Shown here piece after piece: positions 14,287 through 23,148 of a DNA stretch of 32,631 nt. The notes beneath the pieces are model-generated. The model saw only the letters and a list, made by a program, of their open reading frames with translations, was not told the origin of the DNA and made no database searches. Made by a program: the position numbers and the translations under genes. Source of the stretch: Clostridiales bacterium (lineage in GTDB: Bacteria > Bacillota > Clostridia > Lachnospirales > Lachnospiraceae). The stretch is from assembly GCA_021203365.1 (NCBI GenBank), contig JAJQBI010000004.1, positions 1 to 32,631 on the forward strand. The letters are read 5' to 3'. Position 1 is the first letter of the stretch. Each line of letters opens with the position of its first letter.

Positions 14287-16878
14287 TCACGACCGGGCTC
14301 TGCGGTCAATAAAGAAATCTCCGTCCCGGGTATCCAGCACCAGTGTGTCTCCCTCATGCACATCCCCGGACAGAATCTTACGCGCTGCCAGGGTTTCCAC
14401 ATACTTCTGAAGGTATCTCCGCAGAGGCCGGGCACCATACACTGGGTCATAGCCCTCCTCCACCACCTGGCTCTTCGCCGCCTCTGTCAGGACAAGAGAA
14501 AGCTCCTGATTCGCCAGGCGCTGATTCACCTCCTGTACCATCAGGTCCACAATATTGCCGATGTTGTCCCGGGTCAGCGGCTTAAACAGGATGGTCTCGT
14601 CCAGACGATTGAGAAATTCCGGACGGAAATGGCTCCGCAGATCATTCATCACCGCAGTCTCTGCCTCCGGCCGGATCTCCCCGTTCTCATCAATTCCCTC
14701 CAGCAGATAACCGGAGCCAATGTTGGAAGTCATGATCAGAATGGTATTTTTGAAATCCACTGTGCGGCCCTGGGAATCCGTGATCCGCCCGTCGTCCAGC
14801 ACCTGCAGAAGGACATTGAACACATCCGGGTGAGCCTTCTCTATCTCGTCAAAAAGCACCACACTGTAGGGCTTGCGGCGCACGGCCTCGGTGAGCTGTC
14901 CGCCCTCCTCGTACCCCACATATCCGGGAGGCGCTCCGATGAGCCTGGATACAGAATACTTCTCCATATACTCGCTCATGTCGATCCGCACCATATTCTG
15001 TTCATCGTCAAACAAAGTGGCGGCCAGCGTCTTGGCCAGTTCGGTTTTTCCCACTCCGGTGGGTCCCAGAAACAGAAACGAACCGATGGGCTTGGAGGGA
15101 TCCTTGATCCCCGCCTTGGAGCGGAGAATGGCATCGGTCACTCTGCGCACGCCCTCATCCTGCCCGATGACTCTTTTATGCAGCTGATCCTCCAGGCTCA
15201 GGAGCTTTGCCTTCTCCCCTTCAGTCAGCCGGGTCACCGGAATGCCGGTCCACCGGGATATGATCCGGGCAATTTCATCGTCCGTCACAGCCTCGTGAAC
15301 CAGACTTCGGTCGCTGCCTTTCACACTGCGCTCCTCAATCTCCAGCTGCTGCTGCAGTCGGGGCAGCTCCCCGTACTGAAGCTCTGCGGCCTTTTCCAGA
15401 TTGTATTCCTGCTGGGCCTTCTGAATCTGCCTGTTCACATCCTCAATCTGCTCCCGCAGCTTCTGCAGCTTTTCCACAGAATGCTTTTCATTGTCCCACT
15501 GGGCCTTCTGAACGTTAAAGCTGTCCCGCATCTCCGCCAGTTCCTTCTGCAGATCCGCCAGACGCTCCCGGCTTAAATTGTCCGTCTCTTTTTTCAGGGC
15601 AGATTCCTCAATTTCCAGCTGCATGATCTTCCGCCTCTGCTCGTCCAGCTCGGTGGGCATGGAATCCAGCTCTGTCTTAATCAGGGCGCAGGCCTCGTCC
15701 ACCAGGTCAATGGCCTTGTCCGGCAGAAAACGGTCGGTGATATAACGGTGGGAAAGCGTCGCGGCAGCCACCAGAGCGCCGTCGGTGATTTTCACCCCGT
15801 GATACACCTCATAGCGCTCCTTCAGGCCCCGGAGAATGGAAATGGTATCCTCCACGGAGGGCTCATCCACAAGCACCGGCTGGAAACGCCGTTCCAGAGC
15901 CGCGTCCTTCTCGATATACTTCCGGTATTCATCCAGAGTAGTAGCGCCGATACAATGCAGCTCTCCTCTGGCCAGCATGGGCTTCAGCATATTCCCGGCA
16001 TCCATGGCTCCGTCGGTTTTCCCCGCGCCCACAATCAGATGAAGCTCATCGATAAAGAGGATAATATTTCCCTCGCTCTTCCTCACCTCTTCCAGAACCG
16101 CCTTCAGACGCTCCTCAAACTCACCACGGTATTTGGCTCCCGCCACCAGGGCGCCCATGTCCAGGGCAAAAATCTTCTTATCCTTCAGTCCCTCGGGAAC
16201 GTCCCCGGCCACAATTCTCTGGGCCAGACCCTCCACCGCCGCGGTCTTGCCCACGCCGGGTTCCCCGATGAGAACCGGGTTGTTCTTTGTTTTTCTGGAC
16301 AGGATCCGAATCACATTGCGGATCTCGCTGTCCCGGCCGATCACTGGATCCAGCTTCTGGTTCCTGGCTTTCTCCACCAGATCCTCCCCGTATTTATTGA
16401 GGGTATCGTAGGTGGCCTCCGGATTGTCGCTGACTACCCGCTGATTGCCGCGGACGGTGGAAAGGGCCTGAAGGAACCTCTCCCGGGTAATCCCGAATTC
16501 TTTGAAAATCTGTTTCATACCGGGGCTTGGATAGTGAAGCAGGGCCAGAAACAGATGTTCCACAGAGACATACTCATCTCCCATGGCCTTCGCCTCGTCC
16601 TCCGCGTTCACCAGCGCCTTATTCAGATACTGTCCAAAACGCAGGTCACCGCCGGACACCTTCACCTTTCCGTCCAGCGTCTTCTTCACCGTGTTCATAA
16701 AATACTTCGTGTCTATTTCCATCTTCTCAATAAGCTTGAGAATCAGACTGTCTTCCTGATTTAAAAGGGTGTAGAGAAGATGCTCCTCCTCTACCTCCTG
16801 ATGGCCGTACTCATAAGCCACCTTCTCCAGATCCTGGACAGCCTGGATGGATTTCTGCGTAAATTTACTGATATTCAT
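14287..16878 (-). CDS. clpB: ClpB chaperone (protein disaggregase)
   Basis: The 863-aa protein has the full ClpB plan: an N-terminal repeat domain (1-145), a first AAA+ domain with Walker A GEPGVGKT (about 204-211), a coiled-coil middle domain (about 405-525, [20 protein letters not shown]), and a second AAA+ domain with GPTGVGKT and the [20 protein letters not shown] pore loop. The length is normal. With DnaK it pulls polypeptides out of aggregates after heat or other stress. Ribosome site AGGAGG is 8 nt before the ATG. Transcription starts at a consensus promoter overlapped by CIRCE, which points to HrcA control. The DUF4250 gene follows. Confidence 0.96.
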   Translation of the reverse strand: MNISKFTQKSIQAVQDLEKVAYEYGHQEVEEEHLLYTLLNQEDSLILKLIEKMEIDTKYFMNTVKKTLDGKVKVSGGDLRFGQYLNKALVNAEDEAKAMGDEYVSVEHLFLALLHYPSPGMKQIFKEFGITRERFLQALSTVRGNQRVVSDNPEATYDTLNKYGEDLVEKARNQKLDPVIGRDSEIRNVIRILSRKTKNNPVLIGEPGVGKTAAVEGLAQRIVAGDVPEGLKDKKIFALDMGALVAGAKYRGEFEERLKAVLEEVRKSEGNIILFIDELHLIVGAGKTDGAMDAGNMLKPMLARGELHCIGATTLDEYRKYIEKDAALERRFQPVLVDEPSVEDTISILRGLKERYEVYHGVKITDGALVAAATLSHRYITDRFLPDKAIDLVDEACALIKTELDSMPTELDEQRRKIMQLEIEESALKKETDNLSRERLADLQKELAEMRDSFNVQKAQWDNEKHSVEKLQKLREQIEDVNRQIQKAQQEYNLEKAAELQYGELPRLQQQLEIEERSVKGSDRSLVHEAVTDDEIARIISRWTGIPVTRLTEGEKAKLLSLEDQLHKRVIGQDEGVRRVTDAILRSKAGIKDPSKPIGSFLFLGPTGVGKTELAKTLAATLFDDEQNMVRIDMSEYMEKYSVSRLIGAPPGYVGYEEGGQLTEAVRRKPYSVVLFDEIEKAHPDVFNVLLQVLDDGRITDSQGRTVDFKNTILIMTSNIGSGYLLEGIDENGEIRPEAETAVMNDLRSHFRPEFLNRLDETILFKPLTRDNIGNIVDLMVQEVNQRLANQELSLVLTEAAKSQVVEEGYDPVYGARPLRRYLQKYVETLAARKILSGDVHEGDTLVLDTRDGDFFIDRRARS

Positions 16879-16910
16879 ATAGGCTTCCTCCTTTTTTCTG
16901 TTCTGTTAGA

Positions 16911-16939
16911 AATATAGCACTTTTTGTTAGCACTGTCAA
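16911..16939 (-). promoter_or_regulatory. Sigma-A promoter of clpB
   Basis: On the minus strand TTGACA (16939-16934), a 17-nt spacer and TATATT (16916-16911) form a strong promoter. The -35 box lies inside the CIRCE element. Confidence 0.85.
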
Positions 16940-16953
16940 GAGGTGAGTGCTAA
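16927..16953. promoter_or_regulatory. CIRCE operator (HrcA binding site)
   Basis: TTAGCACTG, nine bases, then GAGTGCTAA. This is the CIRCE inverted repeat with a single change: the ninth base of the left arm is G instead of C. HrcA bound here would block the clpB promoter until heat or unfolded protein titrates GroEL. Confidence 0.9.
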
Positions 16954-16987
16954 TTCTTATCATATCCTGGCCCCAGACAAAAGAGAC

Positions 16988-17016
16988 TTGCATTTTTCGT
17001 ATAAATCGACTATGAT
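16988..17016 (+). promoter_or_regulatory. Orphan promoter-like element
   Basis: TTGCAT, a 17-nt spacer and TATGAT, on the + strand. No gene follows in that direction; a terminator hairpin begins 8 nt after the -10 box. Its ends are nearly identical to the promoter of the MATE gene at 29465-29493 (TTGCATTTTT and CGACTATRAT). Confidence 0.35.
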
Positions 17017-17023
17017 TTCCTAG

Positions 17024-17055
17024 AAAAAATCCAGTCTCGAAGACTGGATTTTTTT
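17024..17055. terminator. Bidirectional terminator
   Basis: A 14-bp stem (17024-17037 with 17041-17054) of the form AAAAAATCCAGTCT with its complement around a CGA loop. T runs follow on both strands. It serves the leftward exchanger gene that ends at 17072. Confidence 0.8.
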
Positions 17056-17071
17056 GTATCGTATTCTCTTC

Positions 17072-18043
17072 TCACATAGCAAACTGAATCGCACAATAGG
17101 AAAAATAGATGACCAGCAGAAGAATCCCCTGGACACGGTAAAGCTTTTCCTTCAGCAATACCGGAACCGTCAGAAGCAACATTACAGCAAACATAACCGG
17201 AATATCCAGCACCAGGGAGGCATTCTGCCCCAGAAGGACGGAGCTGACCGGGATCGAAAAGGGCTTTATGGTAATGGAAACGCCGCTGACAAGCACCAGG
17301 TTAAACAGATTGGCTCCCACAATATTCCCCAGGGAGAGGGAGCCATGGCCTTTCAGCAGAGAGGTCACTGCGGTTACCAGCTCCGGAAGGGAGGTCCCAA
17401 GCGCAACCAGTGTCAGCGCGATCACAGATTCCGGCACACCCAGGGCCTGGGCGATAAGGGTTCCGTTGTCCACCAGAAGATCCGCCCCCACCGCAATCAG
17501 AACCGCGCCCGCCACCAGGCCAAGAATCTCCCGTGCCAGCGAAGTATTTCCCTCGGGCTCCGTCGGTTTCTCTTCCGCCTCCGGCGGATTTCCCTTCGTC
17601 ATCTGAAACACCGTACAGACCATATAAATAAGAAAAACCAGCAGCAGCACGACGCCGGAAAGCCTTGTAAATTTCCCGGTTCCGTAAGCCTGAACCGCGT
17701 AAAACAGCGCGGATCCAAAGAAAAAGGCCACCGGAAGAAGCAGGCTCTTTCTCTGCACCTTCCCCGGCCGCACCGTGATGGTAATCGCAGAGATCAGCGC
17801 CGTGTTGCAGATCACAGACCCGATGGCATTGCCATAGGCGATCTCACTGTGGCCGCCCACCGCCGAGGTGGCAGACACCATAACCTCCGGAAGCGTGGTG
17901 CCAATGGAGACCACAGTGGCCCCGATCAGAAGCTCTGACAGGTGGAATCGGCCGGCAATCCCCGTGGCGCCGTCCACAAACCAGTCTCCGCCCTTAATCA
18001 GCAGAACCAGTCCCACCAGAAATAATAATACCGGAATCAGCAT
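17072..18043 (-). CDS. CaCA-family calcium/sodium antiporter (YrbG-like)
   Basis: The 323-aa membrane protein has about ten hydrophobic segments and the two inverted alpha repeats that define the cation/Ca2+ exchanger superfamily: GTTLPEVMVSATSAVGGH near 48-65 and GTSLPELVTAVTSLLKGH near 217-234. Each is followed by the GNxxGS/GAN segment. A charged cytosolic loop (about 149-168, rich in Pro and Glu) joins the halves. It should exchange Ca2+ for Na+ or protons across the cell membrane. Ribosome site AAGGAGA is about 9 nt before the ATG. It appears monocistronic, with its own promoter and terminator. Confidence 0.88.
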   Translation of the reverse strand: MLIPVLLFLVGLVLLIKGGDWFVDGATGIAGRFHLSELLIGATVVSIGTTLPEVMVSATSAVGGHSEIAYGNAIGSVICNTALISAITITVRPGKVQRKSLLLPVAFFFGSALFYAVQAYGTGKFTRLSGVVLLLVFLIYMVCTVFQMTKGNPPEAEEKPTEPEGNTSLAREILGLVAGAVLIAVGADLLVDNGTLIAQALGVPESVIALTLVALGTSLPELVTAVTSLLKGHGSLSLGNIVGANLFNLVLVSGVSITIKPFSIPVSSVLLGQNASLVLDIPVMFAVMLLLTVPVLLKEKLYRVQGILLLVIYFSYCAIQFAM

Positions 18044-18073
18044 AGATATATTCTCCTTGTTTTTTTCTCAAAT

Positions 18074-18103
18074 ATTCTATATCCCCGCGCAGTGATTTGT
18101 CAA
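18074..18103 (-). promoter_or_regulatory. Promoter of the CaCA exchanger gene
   Basis: On the minus strand TTGACA (18103-18098) is followed after 18 nt by TAGAAT (18079-18074). An inverted repeat, CCCGCG (18084-18089) and CGCGGG (18113-18118), brackets the -35 box and could be an operator. Confidence 0.6.
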
Positions 18104-18126
18104 TTACATTCTCGCGGGAAACACCG

Positions 18127-18155
18127 TTGACACCTCTCTTTTACCATTGTAAAAT
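18127..18155 (+). promoter_or_regulatory. Promoter of the SCP2/ADH/ALDH/recQ operon
   Basis: TTGACA (18127-18132), a 17-nt spacer and TAAAAT (18150-18155) make a near-consensus sigma-A promoter, about 50 nt before the first gene and divergent from the exchanger promoter. Confidence 0.78.
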
Positions 18156-18206
18156 AAAGAACGAAAACATTCTTTAACAATTGCCTGGAAAGGAAATGGG
18201 AAAGCC

Positions 18207-18695
18207 ATGATAAGAAAGAAGCTTATGAACCTGATAAACCGTGTGATCCTCACCGTGCTTTTCCGAAGTCTCCGGGTGCTGTACCGCGCAGACCATCGGG
18301 TTCACCGGGAAATCACCGGCTGGCCCGGGAATCTTTCCCTGAAAATCATCTGCGGCACAGACGGCCCTGTCCTGGCCATACGAAAGGAAAAAAAGAAAGG
18401 CCTCACAAGACTTCCCCAGGCCGCACGCACGGATATTTCCATGCGTTTCAAGACCACATCCGGCGCCTTTCGCGTCCTCACCGGACAAATCGGAATCCCG
18501 GAAGCCTACGCGAAGCATCTTTTTTCCCTGGAGGGCGATATCAACCGGGCCATGAGCTTTGTCCACTGTGTGGAATACGCGGAAGCCTGTCTGTTCCCCT
18601 CCTTCTGGTGCGGACGTTTTCTCCGGGAGATCCCCAGAAAAGAAATCAATCCCCTTTGTCTTTATATCTGTATCCTTTTGGAAAACGGGAGGTAA
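18207..18695 (+). CDS. Small SCP2-like protein of unknown function
   Basis: The 162-aa protein has a basic, partly hydrophobic N-terminus (about 1-28) that could sit on the membrane. The rest resembles the SCP2 lipid-binding fold: strands around NLSLKIICGTDGPVLAIRK (42-60), then DISMRFKTTSGAFRVLTGQI (75-94), the Ala/Tyr helix, and FSLEGDINRAMSF (105-117). No catalytic motif is visible. SCP2 proteins bind fatty acyl chains, sterols or other lipids. The family call is tentative, made from pattern only. It is the first gene of an operon and ends 3 nt before the iron alcohol dehydrogenase gene. The context suggests it presents a hydrophobic alcohol or aldehyde to the enzymes (inference). The ribosome site (GGGA) is weak. 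Confidence 0.6.
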   Translation: MIRKKLMNLINRVILTVLFRSLRVLYRADHRVHREITGWPGNLSLKIICGTDGPVLAIRKEKKKGLTRLPQAARTDISMRFKTTSGAFRVLTGQIGIPEAYAKHLFSLEGDINRAMSFVHCVEYAEACLFPSFWCGRFLREIPRKEINPLCLYICILLENGR

Positions 18696-18698
18696 GCC

Positions 18699-19904
18699 AT
18701 GAAATACTTTGAATTTAACAATCCTGTAAAGCTGTGCTCCGGACAGAACGCCCTGGGCAATCTGCCTTACGAGCTGGAAATTCTGGGGGTCCGCCACCCC
18801 ATGCTTCTTTCAGACGGAATGCTTAAAAAAATAGGTATCCTGGACCAGGTGATCCGCGCTCTGGAAAATGTGCAGACCGGCCGGATTTTTACGGATATTC
18901 CCCAGGATTCCAGCATTGAGACCGTCAACCGGATCGCAGGAGAATACCGGGATTTCGGCTGCGACGGCCTGGTCGCGGTGGGCGGCGGAAGTGTCCTGGA
19001 TACAGCCAAGGGAGTCCGCCTGCTGATCTCCCAGGACCGGGACGACCTGCTGGAGCTGATGGGCTGCGAGTGTATTCCCAGGGGAAAGCCCATCCCCTTT
19101 ATAGCCATCCCCACAACGGCCGGAACCGGAAGTGAAGCCACCGATGTGGCCGTAATCCGGAATCCCGCCCTAAATCTGAAAATGGAATACATTTCCCGGG
19201 AGCTTCTTCCGGATACCGCGATCCTGGACCCCCGCATGACAGCCACCCTTCCCCCGCGAACCACAGCCTCCACCGGAATGGACACCCTGTGTCACGCCAT
19301 CGAGGCCTACAGCTGCCTGCAGAAAAATCCTGTAAGCGACGCCTACGCCACCGCCGCCATTGATCTGATCCGCCGGAACCTGATCCGCGCGGTACGGGCA
19401 GGCGCTCCCCTGGAGGCCCGCGCCGCCATGGCCAACGCCAGCTTCCTGGCCGGAGCCGCCTTCAGCAACAGTATGGTCGGCGGAATCCACGCCATCGGGC
19501 ACGCGCTTGGAGGTGTCTGCCACGTGCCCCACGCCGACGCCATGAACATCCTTCTCCCCGCGGGAATGCTGTACAACCGGAAATACTGTGTGGATACCTA
19601 CGGAGAACTGCTTCTTCATCTGGCCGGTCCTCAGGTCTATCAGTCCACACCCAGGCAGAAGCGGGCCGGACGTGCGATCGAGGAGGTGCTTCGGTTGCGG
19701 AAAAAACTGAACCGCATGACCGGTCTTCCTCTCACCCTGAAGGATGCAGGCGTGAATCCGGATAAATTCCCGGAGGTAGCCCGAACCGCCTTAACCGACG
19801 GAGCTCTGCTGGTAAACCCGAGACCGATCACCTATCAGGCGGCCCTTAAAATCCTGAAGCTGAGCTACGATCCCGGCCCCCTGCTTCAGACGGAAAAGAG
19901 GTAA
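18699..19904 (+). CDS. Iron-containing alcohol dehydrogenase
   Basis: The 401-aa group III alcohol dehydrogenase has the NAD(P)-binding loop GGGSVLDTAK at 95-104. By comparison with FucO the metal ligands are D195, H199, H264 and H278, with the usual extra H268. TTAGTGSE at 139-146 is also typical. It interconverts an alcohol and its aldehyde. Ribosome site GGGAGGT is 7 nt before the ATG. It follows the SCP2-like gene by 3 nt and precedes an aldehyde dehydrogenase by 6 nt, so the pair can carry an alcohol to an acid, or the reverse. Chain length of the substrate is not readable. Confidence 0.9.
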   Translation: MKYFEFNNPVKLCSGQNALGNLPYELEILGVRHPMLLSDGMLKKIGILDQVIRALENVQTGRIFTDIPQDSSIETVNRIAGEYRDFGCDGLVAVGGGSVLDTAKGVRLLISQDRDDLLELMGCECIPRGKPIPFIAIPTTAGTGSEATDVAVIRNPALNLKMEYISRELLPDTAILDPRMTATLPPRTTASTGMDTLCHAIEAYSCLQKNPVSDAYATAAIDLIRRNLIRAVRAGAPLEARAAMANASFLAGAAFSNSMVGGIHAIGHALGGVCHVPHADAMNILLPAGMLYNRKYCVDTYGELLLHLAGPQVYQSTPRQKRAGRAIEEVLRLRKKLNRMTGLPLTLKDAGVNPDKFPEVARTALTDGALLVNPRPITYQAALKILKLSYDPGPLLQTEKR

Positions 19905-19910
19905 TAAACC

Positions 19911-21281
19911 ATGGAAATAGAGACTCTTGTAAAAAAACAGCGGGCTTACTTTGAAAAAGGAAAAACCAGAAACGTACAGTGGCGCATCGCCGCTTTGAAA
20001 ACACTGAAAAAATCCATTCTGGACCACGAAGAGGAAATCAACCAGGCACTGGCTCTGGATCTGAAAAAATCCCCCTTCGAAACCTATATGTGCGAAACCG
20101 GAATGGTTTTATCCGAGCTCTCCTACATGATCCGCCATCTCCGGGGATTTTCCAGGGAGCACACTGTATACACCCCTCTGGCTCAGTTTCACGCCAGAAG
20201 CTTTACCTCCAGCCAGCCCTACGGAGTGGTTCTGGTCATGTCCCCCTGGAATTATCCTTTCATGCTCTCCATGGAGCCTCTCATCGGCGCCATCGCCGCG
20301 GGAAACTGTGTGGTCGTAAAGCCCAGCGCCTACGCTCCGGCCACCGCGGACGTGATCGACCGGATCCTGCGGGAATGCTTCGCCCCCCATTTTGTCTCCG
20401 TGGTAAAGGGTGGGCGCAGGGAAAATACCCGGCTTCTGGACCAGAAATTTGACTTTATTTTCTTCACGGGAAGCGTTTCCGTGGGGCACCTGGTCATGGA
20501 AAAAGCCTCTGCGAATCTGACGCCCGTATGTCTGGAGCTTGGAGGAAAAAGCCCCTGCATCGTCGACAAAACTGCCAACCTTCCCCTGGCCGCCAGACGC
20601 ATTGTCTTTGGCAAATATCTGAACCTTGGCCAGACCTGTGTGGCCCCGGATTACCTTTTTGTACAGGAGGATGTAAAGGAAAAACTGCTGTTTGAGATTG
20701 AAAAATGCATCCGGAAGCAGTTCGGTGCCGATCCCCTTTCCAACCCGGATTACGGAAAAATCATCAATGAAAAGCATTTTCAGCGCCTGCTGGGTCTGAT
20801 GGAAAAGGGAACCATCCGCATCGGCGGAGAGACAAAGACAGAAACCCTGCAGATTGCCCCCACAGTTCTCACGGACATTCTTCCCTCGGATCCCATCATG
20901 GGACAGGAGATTTTCGGGCCTCTTCTTCCGGTATTGACCTTCCATGACATCTCGGAGGTCATCACCTATGTAAACCGACATGAGAAGCCTCTGGCCCTGT
21001 ATCTGTTCACCGGCCGCAGGTCTACGGCCCGCCGGGTTCTGGAAAACACCAGCTTCGGCGGAGGATGCATCAATGACACCATCATTCACCTTGCCACCAG
21101 CCAGATGGGCTTTGGCGGCGTAGGGGGCAGCGGAATGGGAAGCTACCACGGACGGGACAGCTTTGAGCTTTTCAGCCATAAGCGCAGCATCGTAAAAAAA
21201 TATACCTGGATGGATATGCCCATCCGTTACCAGCCCTATACCGGCTGGAAAAATTTCCTGCTCCGCATATTTGTAAGATAG
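19911..21281 (+). CDS. Aldehyde dehydrogenase, class 3 (fatty aldehyde type)
   Basis: The 456-aa protein has the catalytic cysteine C243 (GQTCVAPDY), general base E209 (LELGGKSP) and N114 (SPWNYPF). The length and lack of the usual N-terminal extension are typical of ALDH3. The C-terminus, after SHKRSIVKK, ends in a basic, aromatic tail (RYQPYTGWKNFLLRIFVR), like the membrane-touching end of fatty aldehyde dehydrogenases. It should oxidise aldehydes to acids with NAD(P)+. Ribosome site AGAGGT is 9 nt upstream. It lies between the alcohol dehydrogenase and recQ, 10 nt from the latter. Confidence 0.88.
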   Translation: MEIETLVKKQRAYFEKGKTRNVQWRIAALKTLKKSILDHEEEINQALALDLKKSPFETYMCETGMVLSELSYMIRHLRGFSREHTVYTPLAQFHARSFTSSQPYGVVLVMSPWNYPFMLSMEPLIGAIAAGNCVVVKPSAYAPATADVIDRILRECFAPHFVSVVKGGRRENTRLLDQKFDFIFFTGSVSVGHLVMEKASANLTPVCLELGGKSPCIVDKTANLPLAARRIVFGKYLNLGQTCVAPDYLFVQEDVKEKLLFEIEKCIRKQFGADPLSNPDYGKIINEKHFQRLLGLMEKGTIRIGGETKTETLQIAPTVLTDILPSDPIMGQEIFGPLLPVLTFHDISEVITYVNRHEKPLALYLFTGRRSTARRVLENTSFGGGCINDTIIHLATSQMGFGGVGGSGMGSYHGRDSFELFSHKRSIVKKYTWMDMPIRYQPYTGWKNFLLRIFVR

Positions 21282-21291
21282 ATGAGGTTCC

Positions 21292-23122
21292 ATGACAAAA
21301 CACGACGTATTAAAAAAATATTTCGGATATGATTCCTTCCGGGAGGGGCAGGAAACCCTGGTGGACGCCATCCTCTCCGGAAGGGACGCCCTGGGGATCA
21401 TGCCCACCGGGGCGGGCAAGTCTCTCTGCTACCAGATCCCGGCCCTTCTGCTGCCGGGCATGACTCTGGTAATCTCTCCGCTGATCTCTCTGATGAAGGA
21501 CCAGGTCTCCACCCTGAACCAGGCCGGCGTTCACGCCGCCTATCTGAACAGTTCCCTCTCTCCCGGACAGTACCGCACAGCCATGCGGAACATGGTAAAC
21601 GGACAGTACAAAATCATCTATGTCGCACCGGAGAGGCTCCTGACAGAATCCTTTCTCCAGGCGGTAAAATCCATGGAAATCTCTATGGTCAGCGTGGACG
21701 AGGCCCACTGCATCTCTCAGTGGGGACAGGATTTCCGGCCCAGCTATCTGAAAATCCCCGATTTCATCCAGACTCTTAAAAAGCGCCCGGTGATCAGCGC
21801 CTTCACAGCCACAGCCACCCGGGAGGTGCGGGAGGATATTCTCACCCTGCTTGCCCTTGAGGATCCGGTGTCCGTAGTCACCGGCTTTGACCGCAAAAAC
21901 CTGCGTTTTCTGGTGCAGCAGCCCGGCAGCAAATGGAAGGCCGCTCTCTCTGTAATTGAATCCCATCCCGGGGACTGTGGAATCATTTACTGTCTCACGC
22001 GAAAAACCGTGGAGGAGGTTTGCCGGCAGCTGATTCAGTCCGGTTATTCCGCCACCCGGTACCACGCCGGTCTCTCCGACGAGGAGCGCCGGAACAATCA
22101 GGATGATTTCCTCTATGACCGGCGGCGGATCATGGTGGCCACCAACGCCTTCGGCATGGGCATCGACAAATCTGATGTGCGCTATGTCATCCACTACAAT
22201 ATGCCGAAAAACATCGAAAGCTATTACCAGGAAGCCGGAAGAGCCGGCCGGGACGGCCTGCCCTCAGACTGCGTCCTGCTGTACTCCGGACAGGATGTGG
22301 TCACCAACCAGTATTTTATTGATCAGATGGAGCCTCCGGAGGGGACGGACGCCCAGACGGCCGCGGATATCCGGGAGCGGGAACAGGACCGACTGAAACG
22401 CATGACCTATTACTGCTTTACCAATGACTGTCTGCGGGAATACATACTGCGGTATTTCGGGGAATACGGCCCCAGCTACTGCGGAAACTGCGGAAACTGT
22501 CTGACCCGTTTTGTGGAAACCGATGTCACGCAGATTGCGCAAAAGATTCTCTCCTTCGTAAAGGAAGCCCGCTGGTCCTACGGACTGGTCACGGTTACCG
22601 ACGCGGTTCACGGAAGCAAAGCTGCAAAAATTCTGCGGGCCCGGCTCAACGAAAATCCCTGGTATGGCTCCTGCGAAGATGTATCCATTTACCAGCTCCG
22701 CCAGATCGCCAACCAGCTCATTGTCCTGGGATATCTGGCGGTATCCGACGGGGAATACCCCACCGTACACCTGACGGAAAAATCAGAGGAGCTCCAAAAT
22801 GGAGGAAAGCTTCTTATGAAAATTCCAAAGGAAACGCCAAAAATCACCGCGGACAAAAACACCGGCTCCAAAAAGAACGCCGGGGCGCAGGAAGCGGATC
22901 TGGATCGGGATCTGTTCCAGCGGCTGCGGGCATTGCGGCTGACCATCGCCCGGGAAGAACGGGTTCCCCCCCTATATTGTTTTCTCAGACAAAACCCTGA
23001 CGCAGATGTGCATCCTGCACCCCAGAAGCAAAGCAGAGATGCTTCGGGTTTCCGGTGTGGGAGAAATGAAATACCAAAAGTACGGAGAACGGTTTCTGCG
23101 GGAGCTGAATCCCGGGACCTGA
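21292..23122 (+). CDS. recQ: RecQ DNA helicase, frameshifted near its 3' end
   Basis: The first 560 residues are a normal RecQ: Walker A MPTGAGKS (37-44), DEAH box (about 139), GRAGRDG, a zinc-binding domain with the CFTNDC and CGNCGNC cysteines, a winged-helix domain, and the start of an HRDC domain (LFQRLRALRLTIAREERVPP). There the run of seven C at 22966-22972 shifts the frame. The true continuation, YIVFSDKTLTQMCILHP to FLRELNPGT, is in the next frame and stops at TGA 23120-23122, giving 609 aa. Without correction the frame runs to 23208 with a meaningless tail antisense to sbcC. It is either a sequencing error, a slippage site or a real truncation of HRDC. Helicase function would probably survive. 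Start: GAGG 5 nt before the ATG. Confidence 0.88.
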
Positions 23123-23148
23123 AAACCGTCTCCCATCCCCCGGGACTC
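23107..23148. terminator. Possible shared 3' hairpin between recQ and sbcC
   Basis: GAATCCCGGG (23107-23116) can pair with CCCGGGACTC (23139-23148) with one mismatch around a 22-nt loop. It spans both stop codons. No T tract follows, so the role is uncertain. Confidence 0.25.
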
